Assembly (NCBI GenBank): GCA_049514335.1
Contig: JBEKVE010000011.1
Location: forward strand, 1 to 39,731
Length of the DNA: 39,731 bases
Direction of reading: 5' to 3'
Origin: JBEKVE01 sp049514335
GTDB lineage: Bacteria > Actinomycetota > Acidimicrobiia > Acidimicrobiales > UBA8190
Shown: positions 33,383-39,731 of the stretch, in pieces
How the letters are laid out: every line of letters starts with the position of its first letter
How positions within the stretch are numbered: the first letter of the stretch is position 1
Notes under the pieces: generated by a model
Told to the model about the DNA's origin: nothing
The model's database searches: none
Seen by the model: the letters and a program-made list of their open reading frames with translations, nothing else
Program-made: the position numbers and the translations under genes

Positions 33383-34273
33383 TTACCCGAAGTCGTGCTC
33401 GTACCCGACGGCGGGCACCGGCCCGCCCTCGAGGGTGCGCTCGGAGGGATCGGCACAGCACGTGCCCACCGCGACCGGAGGACGGAGCCCGGCGGCGGCG
33501 AAGGCGCGCACCAGGCCGTCGGGGTCCGACGTGGCCACGACGAGCTCGTAGTCCTCTCCCCCGCCCAGCGCCTCCTCGCGGGTGGCGCCGGCCGCAATGG
33601 GCACGCCGTCGAGCCGGAACCCGACGGCCGAGGCATCGGCGATGTGACCGAGCTCCGCCAGCAGGCCGTCGGACACGTCGATCATGGCCGTCGCCCCCGC
33701 CAGGCGCGCCACCTCCCCTTCGGCCAGGCGGGCCCGCGGCCGGCGGTGCGCGTCTTCGACGTCGTCGCTGTTGGCGGCGGCGAGCGTGGGATGTGCACCG
33801 CGACGACGTGACGACGCCGCCTGGGTCACCGTCACGGCCACGACGACCTCCACCGCCCCCGACAGGTCGCCCCCCACCACCGGGCACCGGTGGAGCTCGG
33901 CGCAAGCGCCGATGCCCTCGTACAACCGCGCCACGTCGGTGGAGGGCGGTCCGGCCACCCCCACCACGGCCCGGTGGGCCCGTCCCCCCATGGCGGCGAT
34001 GTCGCTCACCGCCGCGGTCATGGCCCGCCACCCCAGGTCGTCGAGCCCGATGAGGCCGAGGTCGCCGTGCACCCCCTCCACCGACAGATCGGTGGTGAGG
34101 AGCAGCACCCCGTCCACGGGGGCGAGCACGGCGGCATCGTCTCCGATCCAGACCTCGCCCCCGGGGGGGCCGGGCAAGCCCCGGCGCAGGGCCTCGATCA
34201 CGACGAATTCGCCACCACCTCGGCTGGTCCCGGCCCGACCACGTGACGTGATGCCAGACTTGGGACTGGGCAT
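33383..34273 (-). CDS. thiL: Thiamine-monophosphate kinase, internally shortened
   Basis: ThiL phosphorylates thiamine monophosphate to the active cofactor. Recognisable motifs are [13 protein letters not shown] at the start, [78 protein letters not shown] and [12 protein letters not shown]. The block that normally follows the VVGGDLS strand, with a GxLG-type glycine loop, is missing: [20 protein letters not shown] runs into [16 protein letters not shown] about 25-30 residues early. No stop or obvious frameshift is seen, so this may be a real short form or a damaged enzyme. Start candidates are TTG 34279 and ATG 34273; I use the ATG. It is divergent from pckG. In related genomes thiL is a neighbour of rpmB and recG. 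Confidence 0.85.
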   Translation of the reverse strand: MPSPKSGITSRGRAGTSRGGGEFVVIEALRRGLPGPPGGEVWIGDDAAVLAPVDGVLLLTTDLSVEGVHGDLGLIGLDDLGWRAMTAAVSDIAAMGGRAHRAVVGVAGPPSTDVARLYEGIGACAELHRCPVVGGDLSGAVEVVVAVTVTQAASSRRRGAHPTLAAANSDDVEDAHRRPRARLAEGEVARLAGATAMIDVSDGLLAELGHIADASAVGFRLDGVPIAAGATREEALGGGEDYELVVATSDPDGLVRAFAAAGLRPPVAVGTCCADPSERTLEGGPVPAVGYEHDFG

Positions 34274-34425
34274 GCGCAATGCCTACCATTGGGACAGTCG
34301 GACGGCCGCAGACAACGGCCCGCCGCGCCCTCGAACCCACCACGTACCGACCACCACACACCACGCCTCCCGGACCGCCCCGCCCAGGGCGCCCAGGGCC
34401 AAGGCAGGAAGGACGATCTCCCGAC

Positions 34426-36216
34426 ATGGCGCCGACCGCTCATCGAAAGCTCCTCGCCTGGGTCGAGGAGACGGCCGCGCTGACCGGCGCCGACCGGGTC
34501 GAGTGGTGCGACGGCAGCGACGCCGAGTTCGAGCGCCTGTGCGCCCAGCTGGTGGAGGCCGGCACCTTCACGCGGCTGAGCGAGGCGACCCGGCCCGACA
34601 GCTACTGGGCCCGCTCCGACCCCGGCGACGTGGCCAGGGTCGAGGACCGGACGTTCATCTGCTGCAAGGACGAGGCCGACGCCGGCCCCACCAACAATTG
34701 GTGCGACCCCGACGAGATGCGGACCACGCTCACCGACCTGTTCCGGGGGTGCATGCGGGGACGCACCATGTACGTGGTCCCGTTCTCCATGGGCCCGCTC
34801 GGCTCGCCCATCGCCCACATCGGCGTGGAGATCACCGATTCGCCCTACGTGGCGGTCTCCATGCGCATCATGACCCGCATGGGCGCCGACGCCCTCAAGG
34901 TGCTCGGCGACGACGGCGAGTTCGTGCCCTGTCTGCACTCGGTGGGGGCCCCGCTCGAGCCGGGCCAGGCCGACGTGCCATGGCCCTGCGACGCCGAGCG
35001 GAAGTACATCGTCCACTTCCCCGAGACCCGCGAGATCTGGTCCTACGGGTCGGGGTACGGCGGCAACGCCTTGCTCGGAAAGAAGTGCTTCGCGCTGCGC
35101 ATCGCCTCGGCCATGGCCCGCGACGACCATTGGCTGGCCGAGCACATGCTCATCCTCAAGCTGACCTCGCCGCGCGGCGAGGTGCGCTACGTGGCCGGGG
35201 CGTTTCCCTCGGCGTGCGGCAAGACCAACCTGGCCATGCTCGTCCCCACCGTCCCGGGATGGAAGGTGGAGACCATCGGCGACGACATCTGCTGGATGAA
35301 GTTCGGCGACGACGGCCGGCTCTACGCCATCAATCCCGAGGCCGGCTTCTTCGGGGTCGCTCCCGGCACGAGCACCGAGACCAACCCCAACGCCATCGCC
35401 ACCCTCAACCGCAATTGCATCTTCACCAACACCGCCCTCACCGACGACGGCGACGTGTGGTGGGAAGGCATGTCGCCCACGCCACCCGCGCATCTCACCG
35501 ACTGGCGAGGCAACGACTGGACGCCCGAGTCGGGGACACCCGCGGCCCACCCCAATGCCCGCTTCACCGTCCCCGCATCACAGAACCCGGCGTGCGCGCC
35601 GGAGTGGGAGGACCCGCGCGGCGTGCCCATCTCGGCCATCCTCTTCGGGGGCCGGCGCGCCTCGGCCGTCCCGCTCGTCACCGAGTCCTTCGACTGGGCA
35701 CACGGCGTGTTCCTGGGCTCGATCCTGTCCTCGGAGACCACCGCCGCCGCCGCCGGCGCTGTCGGGAACCTCCGCCGTGACCCCTTCGCCATGCTGCCGT
35801 TCTGCGGCTACAACATGGCCGACTACTTCGCCCACTGGCTGGACATCGGCAAGTCCACGGACCCCGCCATGCTGCCCCGCCTGTACTACGTGAACTGGTT
35901 TCGCAAGGACGCCGACGGCCACTTCCTGTGGCCCGGCTACGGCGAGAACTCGCGGGTGCTGGCGTGGATCGTGGAGCGCTGCGCCGGACGCGGAGAGGCC
36001 CACCCCACGGCCATCGGCAACGTCCCGTCGCCCGGTGCGCTCGACACGGCCGGCCTCGACCTCCCCGACGGCGCCCTGGACGAGCTCATGGCGGTGGACG
36101 AGGGTGAGTGGCGGTCCGAGGTCCCGCTCATCCGTGAGCACTACGCCCGCTTCGGCGACCGCCTCCCGGCCGAGCTCTCCGAGCAGCTCGAGGCGCTCGA
36201 GCGCCGACTGGGCTGA
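34426..36216 (+). CDS. pckG: Phosphoenolpyruvate carboxykinase (GTP)
   Basis: This is a 596-aa GTP-dependent PEPCK, interconverting oxaloacetate and PEP. It begins with [20 protein letters not shown]. The substrate-binding segment [20 protein letters not shown], the P-loop [14 protein letters not shown] with the reactive Cys of the GTP class, the metal-site [14 protein letters not shown], the conserved [14 protein letters not shown] and the guanine-binding [14 protein letters not shown] are all present. The start is ATG 34426, with AGGAAGG about 13 nt upstream; 49 further open codons upstream are low-complexity and overlap the thiL start. It lies 152 nt from the divergent thiL, and the leader holds two TTGGGAC sequences that resemble DosR half-sites. 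The stop lies in a tandem repeat. Confidence 0.97.
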   Translation: MAPTAHRKLLAWVEETAALTGADRVEWCDGSDAEFERLCAQLVEAGTFTRLSEATRPDSYWARSDPGDVARVEDRTFICCKDEADAGPTNNWCDPDEMRTTLTDLFRGCMRGRTMYVVPFSMGPLGSPIAHIGVEITDSPYVAVSMRIMTRMGADALKVLGDDGEFVPCLHSVGAPLEPGQADVPWPCDAERKYIVHFPETREIWSYGSGYGGNALLGKKCFALRIASAMARDDHWLAEHMLILKLTSPRGEVRYVAGAFPSACGKTNLAMLVPTVPGWKVETIGDDICWMKFGDDGRLYAINPEAGFFGVAPGTSTETNPNAIATLNRNCIFTNTALTDDGDVWWEGMSPTPPAHLTDWRGNDWTPESGTPAAHPNARFTVPASQNPACAPEWEDPRGVPISAILFGGRRASAVPLVTESFDWAHGVFLGSILSSETTAAAAGAVGNLRRDPFAMLPFCGYNMADYFAHWLDIGKSTDPAMLPRLYYVNWFRKDADGHFLWPGYGENSRVLAWIVERCAGRGEAHPTAIGNVPSPGALDTAGLDLPDGALDELMAVDEGEWRSEVPLIREHYARFGDRLPAELSEQLEALERRLG

Positions 36217-36245
36217 GCCGACTGGGCTGAGCCGACTGGGCTGGG
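36204..36245 (+). repeat. Three tandem 14-bp repeats across the pckG stop codon
   Basis: The unit CCGACTGGGCTGAG occurs at 36204-36217 and 36218-36231, and as CCGACTGGGCTGGG at 36232-36245. The first copy encodes the last residues and the TGA stop. The most likely origin is local duplication by slippage. Confidence 0.9.
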
Positions 36246-36255
36246 CGCACGGGCC

Positions 36256-36271
36256 GGGGCCTCAGGGCCCC
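36256..36271. terminator. Small hairpin between convergent pckG and MFS genes
   Basis: GGGGCC, a TCAG loop and GGCCCC form a six-pair stem covering the stop codon of the minus-strand transporter gene. It could serve as a weak terminator for pckG on the plus strand. Confidence 0.35.
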
Positions 36272-37755
36272 ACCCACCGGTGGCGCAGGGCGCGCCGGCT
36301 GGTCAGGTAGGACAGGCCCGACACCGCCGCCACGGCGGCGATGACGACGTCCCCCGAGACAAGGGGCAGGTTGGCCACCACCGGGAGCAGGGCGCCGAGC
36401 ACCCACACGAGCTGCAGGCGCGTCTCGAAACGGGCGAAGGCGCGACCCTGCGCGGCGGTGGGGACGTAGCGCTGCACCAGGGCGTCGAAGGCGGGCTTGG
36501 CCGCGGCCGAGGCCAATCCGATCACGAAGGCCAGTAGGGCCTGGATGGCGACGGCCCCGACGAAGGCGGCCAGAGCACCCGCCAACGCCACCGACCAGAT
36601 CGACAGGGCCAGCATCTGGACCTCGGCCAGGACCCGGCGCGCCCGCGGCACGATGAGGACCCCGAGAATGCCGCCCGCGGTCGAGGCCGCCAGCATGAAC
36701 CCGAGCCACTCCGTGACGTGGCTGGTGTGCATGCGCCGCAGCGAGAAGGCGAGCAGGAAGGTGAGGAACCCCACCAGGCCCCGCAGGATGGACATGGCCG
36801 ACAGGGCCAGGATGACCTCGGGATGGGTGTTGACCGCGGGCCCGAGGGCGCCGAGCGGGGTCTCCTCGTCCCAGGCGCCCTCTGGCGCCGGCATGGACCC
36901 CGGGGCCGGCCCGGTCCCGGGCACAGGCACGGACCCTGGCGCCGGCGCGCCGAGCGGGCTCGTCGCCGGGCCCGCACCAGCGCCGTCGGGTGCCCAGCCC
37001 CGCAGCCGTCGTCCCACCGGCAAGCGCAGCGCCACCACCGTGCCCACCACGAAGACCACCATGTCGAGGCGCAGCACCCACGGCCCCCCGAGCAGCTTGA
37101 GCACGGCGATGGCGGGCAATGCGGCCACGAGGCCGGTGAGCGACGCCAGCAGCCCCAGGCGGGCGTTGGCGGTGGCCAGGGGGTTGTCCTCGGCTCCCCC
37201 CCGCCGCCAGCGGCTGTCCCCTCCGCCCTTGCTGCGGCGGCCCGGGGCCCGAGGGGCGGCGGTGTCCTCGGCGCCTCCCCCCGTGACCGCCGCCGTCGGG
37301 GTCCGCACCACCAGGGGAACGAGCGATCCCTTCGTCACCAGGTACACCTTCGACAGCACGAGCAGGGTGAAGGCCTCGGGGAACATGAGCAGGCTCTTCA
37401 GGTCCCCGGCCATGATGAGGCACATCACCGCCCGGCCCGCGCACGACACCGCCACCGTGGCCCGCCGGGCGCCCCGGCTGCGGTCGATGACCGGGCCCAG
37501 CAGCGGCGCCACCACGGCGAAGGGGGCCATGGTGAGTACCAGGTAGAGGATGACCTTGCCCTGGGCCGCCTTGGTGGAGATGGAGAAGAACAGCGACCCG
37601 GCCAGGGAGATGGCGACCAGGGTGTCGCCGGCGGTGCACACGACGTGGGTCAGCGCCAGGCGGCCGAAGGGCGTGCTCTGGTCCAGCAGGGCGGCGAAGG
37701 CGTCGCGCACCTGACGCACCACGCGGGCCGACGCCTCACGCCCTCGACCAGCCAC
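36262..37755 (-). CDS. MFS-type membrane transporter
   Basis: This is a 497-aa membrane protein with about 12 predicted spans, in two halves. Examples are VVCTAGDTLVAISLAGSLFF, VILYLVLTMAPFAVVAPLLG followed by the MFS loop-like PVIDRSRGARRATV, and in the second half VILALSAMSILRGLVGFLTF and LGFMLAASTAGGILGVLIVP. The central loop is unusually long (about residues 155-200 and 245-300), rich in Gly, Ala and Pro and low in complexity, for example PGSVPVPGTGPAPGSMPAPE. The substrate cannot be told; a permease/exporter role is inferred from the fold. The GTG at 37755 is the first in-frame start and has no clear ribosome binding site. It is convergent with pckG. Confidence 0.85.
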   Translation of the reverse strand: MAGRGREASARVVRQVRDAFAALLDQSTPFGRLALTHVVCTAGDTLVAISLAGSLFFSISTKAAQGKVILYLVLTMAPFAVVAPLLGPVIDRSRGARRATVAVSCAGRAVMCLIMAGDLKSLLMFPEAFTLLVLSKVYLVTKGSLVPLVVRTPTAAVTGGGAEDTAAPRAPGRRSKGGGDSRWRRGGAEDNPLATANARLGLLASLTGLVAALPAIAVLKLLGGPWVLRLDMVVFVVGTVVALRLPVGRRLRGWAPDGAGAGPATSPLGAPAPGSVPVPGTGPAPGSMPAPEGAWDEETPLGALGPAVNTHPEVILALSAMSILRGLVGFLTFLLAFSLRRMHTSHVTEWLGFMLAASTAGGILGVLIVPRARRVLAEVQMLALSIWSVALAGALAAFVGAVAIQALLAFVIGLASAAAKPAFDALVQRYVPTAAQGRAFARFETRLQLVWVLGALLPVVANLPLVSGDVVIAAVAAVSGLSYLTSRRALRHRWVGP

Positions 37756-37853
37756 GAGTTCAGACTACGACCAGGTGACGGCGCGCCTGACGCCACTACC
37801 ATGGGGTCGGGCCGGGCGCGCGATGGCGCACGGGACCGACGCAGGAGGCGACG

Positions 37854-38090
37854 ATGGCGGTTACCGCGTACGTGCTGATCCAGACCGAGGTCGGAAAGGC
37901 CGCCTACGTCGCGCAACAGGTGCGTGGCATCGACGGGGTGGTGTCGGCCGAGGACGTCACCGGTCCCTACGACGTGATCGTCCGCACCCAGGCGCCCTCG
38001 GTGGACGATCTCGGCCGCATGGTGGTCAGCCACATCCAGCTCATCGAGGGCATCACCCGCACGGTGACGTGCCCGGTGGTCAACCTCTGA
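37854..38090 (+). CDS. Stand-alone Lrp/AsnC ligand-binding (RAM) domain protein
   Basis: This is a 78-aa protein that matches only the C-terminal effector-binding domain of Lrp/AsnC regulators. It contains AVTAYVLIQTEVGKAAYVAQ, VRGIDGVVSAEDVTGPYDVI and VVSHIQLIEGITRTVTCPVV. There is no DNA-binding HTH. Such single-domain proteins form oligomers that bind amino acids and may act by pairing with full-length regulators; the role here is unknown. The ATG is preceded by a perfect AGGAGG at 6 nt. It is a single-gene transcript between divergent MFS and convergent racemase genes. Confidence 0.9.
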   Translation: MAVTAYVLIQTEVGKAAYVAQQVRGIDGVVSAEDVTGPYDVIVRTQAPSVDDLGRMVVSHIQLIEGITRTVTCPVVNL

Positions 38091-38114
38091 CGCACGCCGA
38101 GAGGCGGTGCTGCA

Positions 38115-39263
38115 CTAGCTGACGGCGCCGGCGCCGCGCAGCTCCTGCACCCGGGCGGCGTCGATCCCCCACGCCGCCAGGGCCGCGTCGGTGTCGCGCC
38201 CGGCCACGGGGGGCGGGTTGTGCACCGCACCGGGGGTGCGGCTGAAACGCGGCGCCGGCCCGGGCTGCACGATCCCCTCCACCTCGACGAAGGTGCCCCG
38301 CGCCTGGTTGTGGGGATGGGTGTGGGCCTCCCACGGCGACAGCACCGGTGCGCCGCAGGCGTCGGTGCCGGAGAAGGCCTCGGTCCACTGGTCGCGCGTC
38401 CGGGTGCGGAAGATGGCGGCGAAGCGCTCCTTCATGGCGGGCCACTGCTCCCTGTCGTTCTGGGCGGGGAGCTCGGCCGGGTCGAGCCCGAGGACGCGCA
38501 GCAGCTCGGCGTAGAACTGGGGCTCGATGGCCCCCACCGCGAACCACTTCCCGTCGGCGGTGTCGTAGACCTCGTAGAACGGCGCGCCGGTGTCGAGGAC
38601 GTTCACACCCCGTCCCTCGGTCCACAGGCCGAGCTGTCGGAAGGCGTAGGTCATGGTCATGAGCGACGCCGCCCCGTCCACCATGGCGGCGTCGACGACC
38701 TGGCCCTCCCCCGTCCTGGCGGCGTGGAGCAGCGCCGCGCACAGGCCGAAGGCGAGCATCATCCCCCCGCCCCCGAAGTCGCCCACCAGGTTGAGCGGCG
38801 GCACGGGGCGCTCCCCGACCCGGCCCACGGGCCACAGGGCGCCCGCCAGGGCGATGTAGTCGATGTCGTGCCCGGCGGCCGACGCCAGCGGGCCGTCCTG
38901 GCCCCACCCCGTCATGCGCCCGTAGACGAGGCGGGGGTTGCGGGCCAGGCACGCCTCGGGCCCGAGACCGAGCCGCTCGGCCACACCGGGGCGCCACCCC
39001 TCCACCAACCCGTCGGCCCGCTCCACCAGGTCGAGCACGAGGCCCACGCCGTCGGGATGCTTGAGGTCAACCGCCACCGAGCGGCGGCTGCGGTTGAGCA
39101 GGTCCCAGTGCCCGCCCGTGAGAGGTGACGCCGGCGGGCTGGCCGTGGCCCGGTCGACGCGCAGCACGTCGGCCCCGGCGTCGGCCAGGAGCATGCAGGT
39201 GTAGGGACCGGGACCGATGCCGGCCAGCTCGACCACCCGGACGCCGTCGAGGGGTCCCCTCAC
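38115..39263 (-). CDS. CaiB/BaiF CoA-transferase family protein, alpha-methylacyl-CoA racemase-like
   Basis: This is a 382-aa class III CoA-transferase-fold protein. It starts RGPLDGVRVVELAGIGPGPY and has the conserved LADAGADVLRVDR and NRSRRSVAVDLKHPDG. The catalytic residues of mycobacterial alpha-methylacyl-CoA racemase appear to be kept: His132 in AAGHDIDYIA, Asp162 in VGDFGGGGM (30 residues apart, as in the known enzyme) and Glu231 in GAPFYEVYDTADG. I therefore favour racemisation of 2-methyl-branched acyl-CoAs, used in branched fatty acid or sterol side-chain oxidation, over CoA transfer. The start GTG overlaps the stop of the hydrolase gene (GTGA). The two are probably co-transcribed. 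Confidence 0.93.
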   Translation of the reverse strand: MRGPLDGVRVVELAGIGPGPYTCMLLADAGADVLRVDRATASPPASPLTGGHWDLLNRSRRSVAVDLKHPDGVGLVLDLVERADGLVEGWRPGVAERLGLGPEACLARNPRLVYGRMTGWGQDGPLASAAGHDIDYIALAGALWPVGRVGERPVPPLNLVGDFGGGGMMLAFGLCAALLHAARTGEGQVVDAAMVDGAASLMTMTYAFRQLGLWTEGRGVNVLDTGAPFYEVYDTADGKWFAVGAIEPQFYAELLRVLGLDPAELPAQNDREQWPAMKERFAAIFRTRTRDQWTEAFSGTDACGAPVLSPWEAHTHPHNQARGTFVEVEGIVQPGPAPRFSRTPGAVHNPPPVAGRDTDAALAAWGIDAARVQELRGAGAVS

Positions 39264-39731
39264 CGAGAACCGCCGCTGCCGACAGCCCCGGCCTCGGCAC
39301 GCCGGACGTCGGCACGCCGGGCGTCGGCACGCCGGGCGTTGGCCACGATCGCCCCTACCACGAGCGGCCAGGATGCCGGGGGGATCTCGTGGCCGAGGTC
39401 GGGCACGACGAGCAGCTCGGCGCCGGGGATGGCGCGGGCCGTGGCCTCGCCCCCGCTCGGCGCCACCAGGGTGTCCGCCGCGCCGTGGACGACCAGGGTG
39501 GGGGCGACCACCGACGCCAACGACGCCGTGCGGTCCCCGGTGGCCACGATGGCCATGGTCTGGCGTCCGAGTCCGGCGGCGTTGTGGCCCCAGTCGAAGA
39601 TCCGGCTAAAGCGTTCCCGGCGCCACGCCTCGTCGACCAGATCGCCGTGCGAGCCGATCACCCGGTAGTTGGCGAGCTCGTTGTCGACGAAGCTCCGACG
39701 GTCAGAAGCGGGGCGCCCGGCCAGCACCACG
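39260..39731 (-). CDS. Alpha/beta hydrolase (partial, N-terminus beyond right edge)
   Basis: This is the C-terminal ~156 residues of an alpha/beta-hydrolase-fold protein. The acid and His of the triad are in APTLVVHGAADTLVAP (Asp) and LLVVPDLGHEIPP (His). The nucleophile elbow would lie in the missing part. The last residues are a repeat-encoded Arg/Ala stretch (ARRADARRADVRRAEAG), unlikely to be structured. The stop overlaps the start of the racemase-like gene, so they form one unit. The substrate is unknown; proximity suggests acyl-CoA or ester metabolism, which is weak inference. Confidence 0.85.
   Translation of the reverse strand, partial: VVLAGRPASDRRSFVDNELANYRVIGSHGDLVDEAWRRERFSRIFDWGHNAAGLGRQTMAIVATGDRTASLASVVAPTLVVHGAADTLVAPSGGEATARAIPGAELLVVPDLGHEIPPASWPLVVGAIVANARRADARRADVRRAEAGAVGSGGSR
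39286..39340. repeat. 15-bp tandem repeat in the hydrolase 3' end
   Basis: GCCGGACGTCGGCAC (39301-39315) and GCCGGGCGTCGGCAC (39316-39330), with related partial copies on both sides, form an in-frame tandem repeat. On the minus strand it encodes repeats of the type RRADA. It adds or removes five residues per unit. Confidence 0.8.

Overview
The window is very GC-rich, with many GTG starts and genes packed with 1-8 nt overlaps. It reads as chromosome of an actinobacterium (Actinomycetota). Supports are the DUF2469 gene beside yraN, GTP-type PEP carboxykinase, a DosS/DosR-like two-component system, and the order recG-rsmD-coaD-rpmF-rnc-fpg-smc-ftsY-ffh-rpsP-khpA-rimM-trmD-rplS. An Acidimicrobiia-type organism is a guess from general character; I cannot place it from single genes. 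No tRNA, rRNA, CRISPR array, transposase or phage gene was seen.

Positions 1-25425 are almost one continuous minus-strand run. Read in the direction of transcription it holds: a FakA-like DhaL protein, recG, rsmD, coaD, a coiled-coil protein, a YceD-family protein, rpmF, plsX, acpP, rnc, fpg, smc, ftsY, ffh, rpsP, khpA, rimM, trmD, rplS, DUF2469 and yraN. After these come an enoyl-CoA hydratase-family gene, a lipoprotein, a YihY-type membrane protein, a CoA-disulfide reductase/rhodanese fusion and comM, which runs off the left edge. This is core informational, envelope-lipid and repair machinery. lepB and rnhB, which I would expect between rplS and DUF2469 in many actinobacteria, are absent.

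Positions 25485-34273 are the most interesting part. rpmB (plus strand) and thiL (minus strand) belong to the same conserved neighbourhood, but about 7.6 kb of accessory genes lies between them. A tightly overlapping four-gene plus-strand operon encodes a 52-aa single-span membrane protein, a dihaem cytochrome b6-like protein, a partner with a large extracytoplasmic domain, and a GNAT/acyl-CoA-synthetase-like protein that has lost most of its ATP-grasp domain. A separate two-span membrane protein gene follows. Convergent to it are a DosR-like response regulator and a single-GAF histidine kinase that keeps the equivalents of the DosS haem ligand His and distal Tyr. The regulator's recognition helix matches DosR as I recall it, and three GGGAC(C/T)TT DosR-type half-sites sit upstream of the membrane protein gene. 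A GGGG/CCCC palindrome sits upstream of the cytochrome operon. I infer an oxygen- or redox-responsive respiratory module controlled by its own two-component system.

Positions 34426-39731 hold pckG (plus), an MFS-type transporter (minus), a stand-alone Lrp/AsnC ligand-binding domain (plus), an alpha-methylacyl-CoA racemase-like CaiB/BaiF protein (minus) and the C-terminal part of an alpha/beta hydrolase (minus, cut by the right edge). Intrinsic-terminator-like hairpins lie at several gene ends, the strongest between the convergent membrane-protein and regulator genes.
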